NCBI RefSeq assembly: GCF_964656455.1 | Contig: NC_135721.1 | Coordinates: forward strand, 87,772,754 to 87,836,753 | DNA length: 64,000 nt | Reading direction: 5' to 3' | Source: Halichoerus grypus | Taxonomy: Eukaryota; Chordata; Mammalia; Carnivora; Phocidae | In this document: in pieces, positions 20,652 to 31,619 of the stretch | Numbering within the stretch: position 1 is the first letter of the stretch | How the letters are laid out: every line of letters begins with the position of its first letter | Position numbers and translations under genes: made by a program | Notes under the pieces: model-generated | Databases searched by the model: none | What the model saw: the letters and a program-made list of their open reading frames with translations, nothing else | What the model was told of the DNA's origin: nothing

Positions 20652-22330
20652 ACCTCGATTTGGCTGGCAGATAACCAAGAGTGTATATTCTTATTGAGCC
20701 TAATGACCACACAAGGCCATTGCAGATAAGGCTAAAACCATCTTTGGTTTTGAAGAAGCCAAAGTACTCTGTGCCTTTCTTCTTCTTCCTTCAGTTTTAC
20801 AGGTAGCTGTTTTTCTCTAGCTTGTTGTTGTGGAATTTTCTCATGCTTTTAGCCAACACTGGAAAGGTAAGCTGCTAGCTTTCCAGGTTCTCAGCTGTTC
20901 CAAAGCATGCCAATTGTGTTGGGGGTGATCCTGTCTCCTCTTGGCCTGTAGCCTTCTCGATTAGACATGGAAATAGGGACCAGACCTCTTTGGTTCTTCT
21001 ATCAGCTTTGTCTCCCTTGTCTGTCCTCTCTCTGGTCACCAGGGTCACCTGTCTCTTTGTGGCTGCCGCAGTTCCGCTCTTCACAGCACTTCTCCCCTGA
21101 GCACCTGAGAGCAGGGCACCACCTCCACCTGCACGTCTGGGGTAAGAGTTAGGGCAGGCGGAGGGGCCCGCTGGGCTGGCTGCCTTCTTTAGGAGCTCAG
21201 CATGCAACGCCCTGTGACCTGTTTTGCTGTGTCTTTCGGGCAGATGAGATGGCCAAAGCGATGGCTTTTAGCGAGGCGCGGCTTTCCTAAAAGACCAGCA
21301 TGCACACCACGACTGCTGTCAAGGGACAGCAGTCTGGCTTCCAGCTACTTCCCTCTCCACTCACCAGGCACCACGTTCACATCTGAGCTCTTTTCTCACT
21401 ACCACTGATGGAAAATAACTGGTTAAGGCCATGCTTCTCAAGTCTGGCTGGGCAGCAGAGTTACTTGGAGAGCCCCTAAAATACAGACCCCTGGGCCCCT
21501 CAGAGATTCTGACGCCCGGCCTCTTTGGGGAAGGCCAGGTGCGGAAGCAGGAGGCTGACACCTGATTTCATGTTCTCCGGGGGCGCCTACCAGAAGTGAG
21601 GGCGGCACCGACACCACGCTACACCAATCTGGAGAGCAGCGGAAGGAGCCCCTTACTGCAGGCCTGGGGGGTGAGCCATGGCTCTGCTGCTCCACTCAAT
21701 GCATTCTGGTCCCTCAACATGGTACTGGCCTGGTGCTTTGGTTCGAAATGTTTGATTGTCCTGTCTCCCCTGAAGAAATGCCGAAAAGTGCATTTGTCAC
21801 TCCAATGTGTGGCTCCGAATGCCAGATACAGGGAAGGTAGAACAGAACCAGGGGGGCCCCCTGTGGAACCCCAAAGTGAGGCTCTACACGGATGACCGCC
21901 ACCTCAAAGGCAGGCCTGCTCTGATTTAATCAGACACAACAATTAGTAGTGGTAAATGTGGAGAAAGGCAAATAATTTGATTCGCTGGAGTGTAATGGAG
22001 TAACAGGACTCACAGCATTTTTGATACTAAAAATAGCGCAAGAGCCCTCACTTCAGAACTCTCTGCACTTCACATGGTTTTCACCTGACTCCATTTCCCT
22101 ATGCGCTCACATCATGTGGTTTGGAATTTGCTTTCTGCAGTATCTGATTCCATGGGGGAGCTTTTCCCCATCCATCTTCCTTTTTGTTACTTCAGGGGAG
22201 AAACAGCCCTGGGAAAGCTTTTATGCCGTCTGCTATTGTTCTGCATTTAAGTAAAAAAGAACATGCTGCTTAATCTGGGCCTTAAGACCAGCCTGACTGG
22301 CAAATTTCATAAGCTTTAAATCTTTGTTAA
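20652..22330. other. Unique DNA, no gene seen
   Basis: About 1.7 kb without a repeat I can name. Open frames up to 110 aa on either strand lack domains. 21900-22060 (ATTTAATCAGACACAACAAT, ATAATTTGATTCGCTGG) resembles conserved non-coding DNA in look only. Confidence 0.5.
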
Positions 22331-22343
22331 AAATGCCAAAGCA

Positions 22344-22553
22344 GGGGGTGCCTGGGTGGCACAGTGGGTTAAGCATCTGACTCCTGATTTCGGCTCAGGT
22401 CATGATCTCAGGGTCGTGAGATGGAGCCCCATGTTGGGCTCCAGGCTCAGTGGGGAGTCTGCTTGAGATTCTCTTTCTCCCTCTCTCTCTGCCCCTCCCC
22501 CTGCCCGCCACTCATGTGCTCTCTCAAAAAATAAAAATCAAAAAAAAATTTTT
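22344..22553 (+). mobile_element. SINEC, older subfamily
   Basis: Plus-strand copy with the older-type internal sequence CTGACTCCTGATTTCGGCTC, GTCGTGAGATGGAGCCCC and GAGTCTGCTTGAGATTCTC. Target-site duplication AAATGCCAAAG at 22331-22341 and 22554-22564. Forms an inverted pair with the SINE at 22775. Confidence 0.94.
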
Positions 22554-22774
22554 AAATGCCAAAGTAAATGATCTCCAGTCTGCAAAACCAAGAGAACACA
22601 GCCCTGCCCACTTTAAGTCTCAACCAGCTGTATGCTTCCAGGATCCATCAGGGTCTGAGCCTGTTTGACCTCAGAGAAGGGACTGTCCTGTTCCCCTGCC
22701 CGAGAACCCATGTAATGAGGCTTCACAATCATATCTATATGATCCCCTAGTGTTGTGTGTGTGCTTAAGCTTTT

Positions 22775-22967
22775 TAAAAATTTATTTATTTATATATATA
22801 TATTTTAAGATCTTATTTATTTGAGAGAAAGCAAGAGACAGAGCACAAGTGGAGGCGGAGGGGCAAGCAGAGCAGGGAGCCCCATGCAGAGCTCAATCCC
22901 AGGACCCTGGGATCATGACCTGAGCTGAAGGCAGATGCTTAACCGACTGAGCCACCCAGGCATCCCA
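22775..22967 (-). mobile_element. SINEC
   Basis: Minus-strand copy from TTTATTTATTTATATATATA through AAGATCTTATTTATTTGAGA to head complement GCCACCCAGGCATCCC. Target-site duplication CTTAAGCTTTT at 22764-22774 and 22968-22978. Confidence 0.95.
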
Positions 22968-22978
22968 CTTAAGCTTTT

Positions 22979-23388
22979 AAAAAAAAATTATAGTATAATA
23001 TACATTACTACCAAAAAGTTTTACCATCTTAATCATTTTTAATGGACAGTTCAGTGGCATTAAGAACATATGTAATGTCATGCAACCATTACTACCATCC
23101 GTCTCCAGAACTTTTCCATCTTCCCAAACTGAAACTCTATGCCCATTAAATATTAACTCCTCATCCCCCCTCCACCTGGCCCCTGGCAACCACTGTTCTA
23201 TTTTCTGTTTCTATGAATATGACCACTTTAGGGACCTCGTATTAGTGGAAATCATGCAATATTTGTCCTTTTGTGTCTGGCTTCCTTTACTTAGCATATG
23301 ATCTTCAAGGTTCATCCATGTTGTAGCACATGTCAGAAATTCCTTCCTTTTGATGGCTGAGTAATATTCCAGTGTATGTATATAGCAC
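22979..23388 (-). mobile_element. L1M (L1MB-like) 3'-end fragment
   Basis: Antisense L1 3' end: TACCATCTTAATCATTTTTA, TGGACAGTTCAGTGGCATTA, CATGCAACCATTACTACCAT, TTTGTCCTTTTGTGTCTGGC, TTCAAGGTTCATCCATGTTG, GCTGAGTAATATTCCAGTGT. It starts at the SINE target-site duplication and ends abruptly in ORF2-proximal sequence; 5'-truncated. Confidence 0.88.
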
Positions 23389-25014
23389 TTGTCCTTAAGC
23401 TTTTGATTCTAAAAATGATGAAAAAATTCTCTTCAACCTGCTAAAAGGGACAGGATTCCACACTCATTTTCAATAAATGCAAATGTGATGGACAAATGAT
23501 CCTTTGGGAGGTCCACCTTCCCTTCTCCAGGTTCTGGCTTGAAACCCTGCATCACAGCACCCCAACCTGGAGGACAGGAGAAACCCTGTGGTGAAGAGCA
23601 CCCGAATGTCCTGCCCTGACCACAGCACAGGACTGCACGAGAGCTTGCAGAAAACCATGTCTTCCTTCTTATTTTTTTCTTTTAAAATCGTAATTACTGT
23701 ATAAGAATTCCCAGTTTCTCCGCTGAAGCAGAGACCATACCTCTGGCCTGTGCAAGGCAATGTAGGCTGCTCAGCACACGGCAGATTCAAATATAATTGA
23801 TCTTGGTTAATTCCACTGTGTGGGTCTCATTCCACGACTCGTCTCTACTTGCTTGACAATCAAGATTCGATTTTATATTTAAAACTGCCCTCTTGAAAAA
23901 AAGTCGCCAGAAGCCCCTTCCGTTTTTCAGGTTCATTGAAATGTGAAGCCATTATCTGCCTTTAAGGCCTTCTTAGCCTTATCATGCTACAGATAGTTCC
24001 AGCGAGGAGTAACAGAGCAGGTACAACATATAGAAGGGACGGTGGTGGGGGGGTGGTGGTGGTTCTGAGCTCACTTGCAATCCATTGCATAGGTCCAGCA
24101 GCCTTGCTTATCGTGTAGACCAAATCCACCCATCAAAAAAATCCCCACTGAATTATTACGAAACTAAACATCTTATTATATCATAACTCTAAAATATTTT
24201 TAGAGATGGCATTCAAAGGCAAAATGGCATTCGAACCAAATGTAAAGAATAGGAGAAGACAGAGTTCTTAAAGGACAACATAGCTGAGCTGGTATATATC
24301 GCAGGTGTTATTTTGTGCGTGTGTTTCCATTAACTCTGCAATTTGGAGACATGTTTAAAAAAAGGGGGATATATTTATACAGTACTCTTAGGAGATTTAA
24401 TATTGTGTGGAGAAATTGAACCCATACTGCAAAATTCTTAAGATAGATATCTTCATTGTGTATTCTCAAAGAGATTTTAATTGGCATCTGTTTATTCATT
24501 TTTTATGCACTGAGCCAGTAGGTCTTGGGTACCTAATGGAATATAGTGTGTCAGTTACAATAGATACGCAGATGAATAACTCCTTCCCTGTCTCAGCAGA
24601 CAGATAGTTATTACAGGAAGCCATAGAAGCACCAAGGTGGTGGGGATTAGGGATCAGGGAAGGCTTCCTGGAAGTGGTGGCTGAGTATTGGGGTAAGTAG
24701 AGTTGGTTGACAAGAGAACACTCACAAACCTCTCTGGGCTTTTCATCAAGTGTTTAGCAACAGAACAAGCCTAAAGCAGTCATTGAAGGCCCACCATCCT
24801 GACGATGGCCACTAGGTCTAGATGTTTCCAAAAATGATTTCTTTTAAAAAAGGAATTTATAGAGAGCCTCATCAGGGAAAGGGAAATATGGAACAAATAT
24901 TAATGAAACCCCAGAAAATGGCATCTATCTATAATTTATTTGGCTTCTATAGTGTGTCCTGTTTTGGTGCTTTAAATCCATCGTGGTCACTCCTCAAACA
25001 ACATAAAAGTTTGT
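23389..25014. other. Mostly unique DNA with one probable ancient repeat
   Basis: 24555-24725 (CAGGGAAGGCTTCCTGGAAG flanked by GATGAATAACTCCTTCCCTG-like words) looks like a common ancient mammalian repeat of L2 type, low confidence. A G-rich GGTGGTGGGGGGGTGGTGG run sits near 24040. The 23470-23790 minus open frame has no domain. Confidence 0.45.
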
Positions 25015-25084
25015 TATTTTGATTTCCATTTTACAGATGAGAAAACAAGGTCAGAAAGATTAAATAACATGAAGGCTTCTTAGG

Positions 25085-25300
25085 CTCCAGGTACTGTTCT
25101 AGGTACTTTAAAATATTTTATCTCATTGCATCATTTTAGTAACCCAATGGCCCTTTTATCCAGATGGGGAAACTAAGGCACGGAGAAACCAAGTGACTTG
25201 CCCAGGATCACCAGTTAGTTAGTGGCAGAGTAGGGATCACCACCTAAGCAGTCTACCTCCGTAGTCCACACTCCTTACCACGAGGCCGTGCTCTTTCAGC
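25085..25300 (-). mobile_element. MIR, near full length
   Basis: Antisense MIR in consensus order: CAGGTACTGTTCTAGGTACT, TTATCTCATTGCATCATTTT, ATGGGGAAACTAAGGCACGG, CAAGTGACTTGCCCAGGATC, AGTTAGTGGCAGAGTAGGGA, ending near a CGTGCTCTT word. A second antisense MIR scrap (TTTACAGATGAGAAAACAAG) lies just upstream at 25031-25065. Confidence 0.9.
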
Positions 25301-25870
25301 TAGAGAAAGCATATCGATGAGCCTCTTCTGCAAGACAGACATGCTTAGTGGTGACCACTTTTAGTAGAAATTAATTCTTCACTCTTTAAGATATTGCTTT
25401 AAAAGGAGAGCTTCTCTGATGCCATTAAGTGCTACTTAACTTTACTAAAATGTTGTTTCATATGTTTGTTGTTTTATTTCCAAGACTATGTCTGCTTCTT
25501 CAAATGTGTATTTGCAGTGAACATATAAATGGATGGAGTCAAGGTACCTGTCTTTCCCCAAAGAGTCTGGCATTGAAGACCTACTCCAGGGTGGAGGAAG
25601 ATTCCTAATAGAGGAGGAGACACTGTAAGTGTCTAACTTAATTAAGCAAGGGTTGCCTAGGACAAGTTATTAATTCTCTTTTAACATGCACAAATACATT
25701 TCTAGGTTTCAAAGGGCAAATGCTGACCAGGCTGAGGAAAGGAGGGAGCTGTCTGTGGAGCAAGGCCAGACCTGGCAAGGTTATGAGTGTGGGTAATGAG
25801 GAGGGAACACGTGGCTACAGGATACTGTAGGGAAGAGCCAAAGGAGGGGTGGGCAGCCTAGTGTGGGGCC
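25301..25870. other. Unique or very old DNA
   Basis: GAGCTTCTCTGATGCC at about 25407 followed by GACTATGTCTGCTTCTTC near 25484 is reminiscent of an L2 3' region but too diverged to call. No gene. Confidence 0.4.
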
Positions 25871-26060
25871 ACAGAGCAGAGCTGGAAAACTCTGCAAAGG
25901 ACAGATAGTAAATATTTTCAGATTTGTGGGTAGGTTATCATGATATGAAAGAAGCCAAAGAAATACAAATGGGCATGGCTGTGTTCCAATAAAACTTTAT
26001 TTACAAAAACAGGCTATGGGTGAGATGCAACCCACAGGCTGCAGTTTGCTGGTCCCTGCC
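25871..26060. mobile_element. hAT-Charlie-type non-autonomous DNA transposon
   Basis: Reads GACAGATAGTAAATATTTTC, GGCTGTGTTCCAATAAAACT, TTATTTACAAAAACAGGCTA, CAACCCACAGGCTGCAGTTT and ends GCTGGTCCCTGCC. This is the usual order of the element whose opposite end reads CTGGCAAACT/TGCAAAG, and it is more complete than the copy at 6956-7067. Confidence 0.8.
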
Positions 26061-27119
26061 TTTGAGCACGGGGTTGAGAGGAGGCAACAGGATGCCTGGG
26101 GCAGTGTGGCAGGACACCCAGACTCACCAGGGAGAAGGCTGCTGGAAGAGCAGTGACAAAAAGGTCGAAGAGTCATTGATCTCAAGCCTGAATGATATAG
26201 GACTTGACTTCCAAAGCCCAAGGTGCCATTAAAGGCCACACAGCTCAATCCAGAGGCAAAAAGGGGAAGGGCCAACTCCTCACAAGAATTGTCACCTGGA
26301 GGTGTCTGAAGCATCAGCATTTGCCACAACCATACTTGGTATCTGTGTAACCCCTTGTGCAATAGTGCTAGTTGGCAGATGTTTGCTGACCACAAAGGAC
26401 AAGGAAGAAGATAAGGCCTATCCATGCCATCCTTGGTTGAGGAGTTTAACAGAGATGGTGGCATCTGCTAGAAATAAAATGGGGTCCCTTGGCTTCAAAT
26501 GTTCTGGCCTACAGACCATTTATTAACTGCATGTGGTTCTACTTCCAGATACCCTAGACAACCCCCAATGAAGTCAACTAAAAGTGAAAGATAGAAGAAT
26601 AGAAAACACTTGAATTGCTCCTGAGCTGGCCAAACACAGAGTGGAAGTAGAGGTCCTAAGAGTAAGCAAACTGAAGCTAGATTTTCCCAGGAGGCGAACC
26701 CTGGTGACTATCAACTTTGATAAGATGCTGCGTGGAAAGAAGCAGAAGGAAGAGATAAACTCTGTCCATGGTGGAGAGTCCCATATGAAACCCTTGCATA
26801 AAGCTCAGATCTCAACGGACTGCTATGTTCAGTGTACATGGGAGGAAGCAAACCTGCTCACACAGAAGGGACGGGAAGGAATTTGACTTCTTCAACCCCA
26901 AGAAGAAAAACAGTCTCCCCCAAGCTGTCAAAATCACAAGATGGTCTTCACACAGGTTTCGGGCCCAAATTCTACCTGTGTGGTTTGAAAATCCGTAAGA
27001 GAGAATTTAAAATGATTTCAGGTTGGGAATACTCGGGTACACAGCAGAACAAATACCAATCCTCCTCAGAGGAAAGTAACCTTAACCCAGGCTTTAAAAA
27101 TTTTTACGGATCATGTTCC
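26061..27119. other. Unique DNA grading into possible L1 5' sequence
   Basis: From about 26640 the sequence becomes A-rich and collinear with the L1 below, and may be its diverged 5' UTR or early ORF1. Open frames at 26641-26886 and 26832-27128 have no domain I recognise. A minus-strand frame at 25997-26464 (155 aa) overlaps the hAT element and is spurious. Confidence 0.4.
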
Positions 27120-27773
27120 AAGGAATAGAAGCCCAGTCAGAATTCACAAAATGTGCAAAAAGGACACCATGGACAAGATTCTGCAGAAACAATAGAAAGA
27201 GAAATCAGATTCACAGGGATTTCAGACATTGGAAAGATCATACATAAACCATAAAATAAGTATGTTTAATATGTTTAAAGATATAAACAGGAGGCTTCAA
27301 AATAAAAGAAACAAGGAATTGGGTTTTTTTTTAAAGACCAAGTAATTTTGAAATTTTGACAAAGGAAAAAAGAATATAATAATTTAAAATTTAAAACTCA
27401 ATAGACTTGTTAAAATTAAGGTGAGACACAAGTAAAGCAAGACTCAGTAAAGTTTAAGACAGATCTGAAGAAATTACCCAGATTGCAAAATAGAGAGACA
27501 AGAAGATGGAAAATATAAGAGGGAGTTTAAGAGACACAGAGGACAGAGTGCAATCTAACAGAGATCTAATACATGTCAAACTGGAGTTCTAGTAAGAGAT
27601 ATTGGAGACAATGGGGAACAGGAAATAGTAAAAAGAAAAATTTCCAAAGTTTATGAGAAACATGAATCTTTAGATTCAGGATGCCCAACAACCCCAAGCA
27701 GTATAAATAAAAATGTTTCTACTCCTACAGACAATTGCTATGAAATTGGAGATTACCAAAGAAAAAGAAATGA

Positions 27774-27870
27774 TTTTTTAAAAGTAATCTCTATACCCAA
27801 TGTGGGGCTTGAACTCACAACGCTAAGATCAAGAGTTGCATGCTTCACTAACTGAGCCAGCCCGGCACCC
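27774..27870 (-). mobile_element. Ancient short SINEC variant
   Basis: About 97-bp tRNA-like SINE: AAAGTAATCTCTATACCCAA, TGTGGGGCTTGAACTCACAA, AACTGAGCCAGCCCGGCACCC. It lacks the CT-rich 3' portion of the later family. Imperfect flanking repeat AAAAAGAAATGAT / ACAAAGAGATGAT at 27761-27773 and 27873-27885. Lies inside the L1 ORF1 region. Confidence 0.85.
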
Positions 27871-28420
27871 TGACAAAGAGATGATATTAAATGCAGCCAG
27901 ACAGAGAAAATATTGATCACCTAAAAAAGGAACAGCAACTGGATTAGCTCCAGACTTTACAAACATAACAACAGAAGCCAGATGACAGGAAAATAATAAC
28001 TTCAATGTCCTGAGGGAACTTAACCATCATCCTAGAACCATATACCCCATAAAAATATCTTTTAAGAATTACGACAAAATAGAGATGAAGGAAGAAAAGG
28101 AGTTTCCATTAGCAAACTCCCACTAGACTAAATTTTAAATGATATTCAGACAAAGGGAAATTATTCCAGAAGGGGGTTCTGAGAGGCAAGAAGAGATGGT
28201 AGAAAAGATATTGCACTTTACAAAATAACAATAATAATGACTAATTGAGGGTGCAAAAAAGATGGAACTAAAATATTGGTTAACAGTAGCATGTAAGTAA
28301 TAAATCATTCTAAATTCCCTGTGTTTTGGGAGAAGAAGAAAAATATTATTAATAGGACTCTGCTAAGTATTCATGTTAAAATACTAGGGTAATCAAGAGG
28401 CATAATGATTATAAATTCAG

Positions 28421-28537
28421 GGGTGCCTGGCTGGCTCAGTCTGTAGAGAATGTAACTCTTGATCTTGGGTTGTGAGTTCCAGCCTCATGTTGGATGTAGA
28501 GAGTACTTAAAAATAAAAATCTTTGGGAAAAAAAAAA
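28421..28537 (+). mobile_element. Ancient short SINEC variant
   Basis: GGGTGCCTGGCTGGCTCAGT, CTCTTGATCTTGGGTTGTGA, GTAGAGAGTACTTAAAAATA, short A-tail. Same old type as the 27774 copy but opposite strand. Flanking repeat GATTATAAATTCAG / GATTTTAAATTCAG (one mismatch) at 28407-28420 and 28538-28551. Confidence 0.9.
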
Positions 28538-29285
28538 GATTTTAAATTCAGACTGGGGGAAAACATAATAAAGAGAAAAAGAAGAATTAAAAAAAGGCAG
28601 AAAAAAAAAGAAACCAAAAAGTAGGACAAATACCAAGTATAATTTAAAATGGTTAAAAATAGAATATTTCAGTAATCATAATAAATATATGGACTAATCT
28701 CTTCAGTTTAAAAAAATGATCAGACACAATTTTTAAAAATCTAGCAAATTATATTTATAAGAAACATATCTAAAATGTTAAGAACAGAAAACTTAAAAGT
28801 AAAAGGAGGAAAAACAAATACCAGGTAAATACTAACAAAAGAAATCTGGTGTACCTCTATTAGTATCAGACAGATTTTTAAGGCAATAAACATAACAAGA
28901 AATAAGAGAGAGTCACAAAATGTGGATAAAAGTTTCAGTTCACCTGGAAGAGAAAATAATCCTAAACTTATATGCACCTAACAATACAGCCTCAAAATAT
29001 ATAGAGCAAGAAGTAATGAACCATGAGGAGAAACTGACAACTACTCTTTCACAGTAAGAAATTTCTGACAAATCTTATTTCATAAATGAAATACTAGGCA
29101 ACACAACAATTAGTTATGAAATATTAAATTGAACAGCACAGATATAATGGACATATATGGAATAGTGCACCCAATAATTGAAGAATAAATAGCCTTTTCA
29201 AGTACACAGCAAACAAATATTTACTATCTAGGAAGTTGCTTTTTTAGATCAGAGTACACAATTTTTCAGTGATCCTAACAAAATC

Positions 29286-29554
29286 TTGGAACAACCACTT
29301 CAAATTCAACTGTTGTTAAGTGACCAGATATTACACTGGTTACAAAATAAATTAATCTGTAAATGACTTGCCTTTAGACTGGTGTGCCTTATGTCACCAA
29401 AGAGAACAAGCACTGTTTTCCTCATTCACCTCAACTTCCTGGACATCTCCCCATCAGCAAATAAGAAACTACATCAACCAGTATGACCACTGAGAATCTA
29501 GAGAAAAGATTTATTTCATCCAAAATTTTGGACACATGATTACTGGTTACTGGG
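29286..29554. other. Unrecognised DNA
   Basis: No repeat or gene recognised between the truncated L1 and the L2 fragment. Confidence 0.4.
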
Positions 29555-29675
29555 TAGACTGTAAGTGTAGTGAGAGTAAGAATCTTTAGTTTTGTTTTGT
29601 TTACAGATGTATCAATCATTGTCTCTCACATAACAGCATTCAATAAATATTTATAAATGATTGGATGGATAAATA
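29555..29675 (+). mobile_element. L2 3'-end fragment
   Basis: GACTGTAAGTGTAGTGAGAG, TTTGTTTTGTTTACAGATGT, ATAACAGCATTCAATAAATA, TTTATAAATGATTGGATGG: the L2 3'-terminal order (ctgtaagctcc / tttgtctgttt / cacatagtaggcgctcaataaatatttgttgaatga). Confidence 0.7.
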
Positions 29676-31150
29676 AAGATGATATACCGCTACAAGAAGT
29701 TCTCTTGCCTTTATTTGTGGCATTGTAATAATTCTGAATATTTTATAGTGTATATTCTGTTTGGTAGAGTAACCTAATCATCCTGCATTCAGACTGGGAC
29801 ATGATATTTCAGAAAGAAAGCACACAGCATCTGTGTTAACCTTGACATGCCAGGTTAACTCTATCTGAAACTGCTGACAAAGAGATGCCTTGATGGAAAT
29901 ATCTGGGCCTGCTGACAGGGATAAAGCCTGCTGGGAAAAGCAGAAGGGGGCCAGATAAAAGGAAAATTAACTCAGCTCTACTTCCCTGGTAGTTTTCTTA
30001 CAGGGAGGGGAATGAAATCCCACAGTAAACAAGTGACTCATGAGTGGCCTGCTCTTGACAAACTGTGTCAGGAGTGTCCAAGGAGAAAAACAGGAGATGG
30101 ACAGGAATCCTTTGTACTGTTTGACTGTTCTTCTCTCCTCTCTCTGGTCTCAACCCCTTTGTCACACTGCTCACTCCAGTTCCAATGTTTCAGCCCTAAC
30201 TAATGGCACAGCTAGGTTCCAGGTGAATGTGTGGTTACACAGCAGGGATCTATGCCAGGCAATGAGGAAGGAAACTGTCCATTCATAAGGGGAAGAGCTG
30301 AATATGAACACTGATGCGGAGGTGGAGGGCCACACCGGGGAGTCAGTCTGGGGGTTGTGTCACAGGCTGGAGTTAGCCAGTGAAGAGGCAAGAATAAGCA
30401 GATATCAGGGTCAGCATCTAGGCAAGCACTTAGGATGTTAGCAGTTGTAACTGGAGACAGCTAAGGTCTCCCCCTGTAGCACTGCTCCAGGTCTGGTCTT
30501 CTAGAACTTACATAGCCTTGGTCTAAGCAGGAGTCTCCTCGTCCCCAAAGTTGGCAATTGTCCTTTCCGGACAGAACACCTTCAGTTTCTAAGTCTAGTG
30601 GAAGCATGACCTCTTGCTTGTGGGCTGAGGATTCAATCAACAGCACAAAGCGCTTGGAACTTTCCCTTTTCTAAATTCTCTGACACAGGGTCAGAGAATT
30701 GGGTTTTACTAGGGTTCTATTTGTTCAAGAGCTCGCCTTCTATTTTATTGTCATGGTGGGGATCAGCATGTCAGGTTACTTCAGTTGAGCAAAGGTGTTG
30801 TACGAAGCAGAACATGTCAGTAGTCAGTGGTCAGAGAACCAGGTGAATCGTGTGAGCTTCCCAAAGCACAGCAATGGGAGGAAAGTATAGAAGAAAGTAT
30901 GTGAAGAACACAAGAGCAGGTGGGTAGAGCCTTCTTAAGCCACCTTAAGCAAACAGGAGGCCAGGTTTAGTCCCTAACACAGAGAGAAGGTTGAAAGTCT
31001 GTCCAAAGGATCCCATCAGCGTGGGCAGGCAGAATGACACACTTCCTCACCAGGGACCGCCAACATCTTGGCACAGAGAATAGATTCTTAGTTGGGTTCA
31101 GGGTTCCTGTATCTAAGAATATCCTGATTCAACTAATTACTCTGTATTAG
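29676..31150. other. Unique DNA, no gene seen
   Basis: About 1.5 kb with no repeat recognised. Short open frames (30012-30203, 30040-30288) overlap and have no domain. A perfect inverted repeat is at 30674-30700. Confidence 0.5.
30674..30700. repeat. Perfect 11-bp inverted repeat, 5-nt loop
   Basis: AATTCTCTGAC at 30674-30684 and GTCAGAGAATT at 30690-30700, loop ACAGG. It could form a hairpin or bind a dimeric factor. No terminator logic applies in a mammalian genome. Confidence 0.85.
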
Positions 31151-31619
31151 CAGTTTTCAAAGTCTGGTCTGATGACCCCTGGGGTGCTCACACCCTTTCA
31201 GCGGGTCCACAGAGTCAAAACAATTTTCACAGTAATACTAAGACATGATTTGTCTTTTTTTTTTTAAATCTCATTTTCTCAAGAGTATACAGTGGAGTTT
31301 CCTAGGTGATACTGATGTGTTTTATCTGCCTTCTATTCAGCCAGACATTAAAGAGATTTGCAAAAGTTCAAACAATGCCACTCTTCTCATTAAGTTGTAT
31401 TGTTTGGGGAAACATAGTCACTATTTTTATGGTAAAATGCAATGCATTTATTATTGTCATTTTCAAGTGAACTAATAATTATTTTAAAATTTCCTCGGTT
31501 TTAATTTCTATAATGGTAGATATCCATAAGCACAAGCCATGTCAACAAAAATTCTGCGATTCTCACCGGTTTTTAAAAATGTAAAGGGATCCGGAGATCA
31601 ATAAGTTTGAAAACTACTG
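31151..31619. mobile_element. hAT-Charlie-type DNA transposon, both ends present
   Basis: Starts CAGTTTTCAAAGTCTGGTCT, then GACCCCTGGGGTGCTC, CCTTTCAGCGGGTCCACAGA, CTCAAGAGTATACAGTGGAG; ends GGATCCGGAGATCAATAAG, TTTGAAAACTACTG. The ends are imperfect terminal inverted repeats (CAGTTTTCAAAG versus CAGTAGTTTTCAAAC). No transposase frame remains. The family, probably Cheshire/Charlie-like, is from memory. Confidence 0.8.

Larger units (their letters stand above)
27120..29285 (+). mobile_element. Old L1M: ORF1 to ORF2 endonuclease region
   Basis: Plus-strand L1 running from ORF1 (GATCTGAAGAAATTACCCAG, GGAGTTCTAGTAAGAGATAT, AACCATATACCCCATAAAAA) through the inter-ORF region into ORF2. Around 28950-29010 the translation reads ILNLYAPNNTASKYIEQ, containing the L1 endonuclease YAPN motif. 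Stops and indels interrupt both frames. Two ancient SINEs are inserted (27774, 28421). It is cut off within the endonuclease region at about 29285; no reverse transcriptase region follows. Confidence 0.88.
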
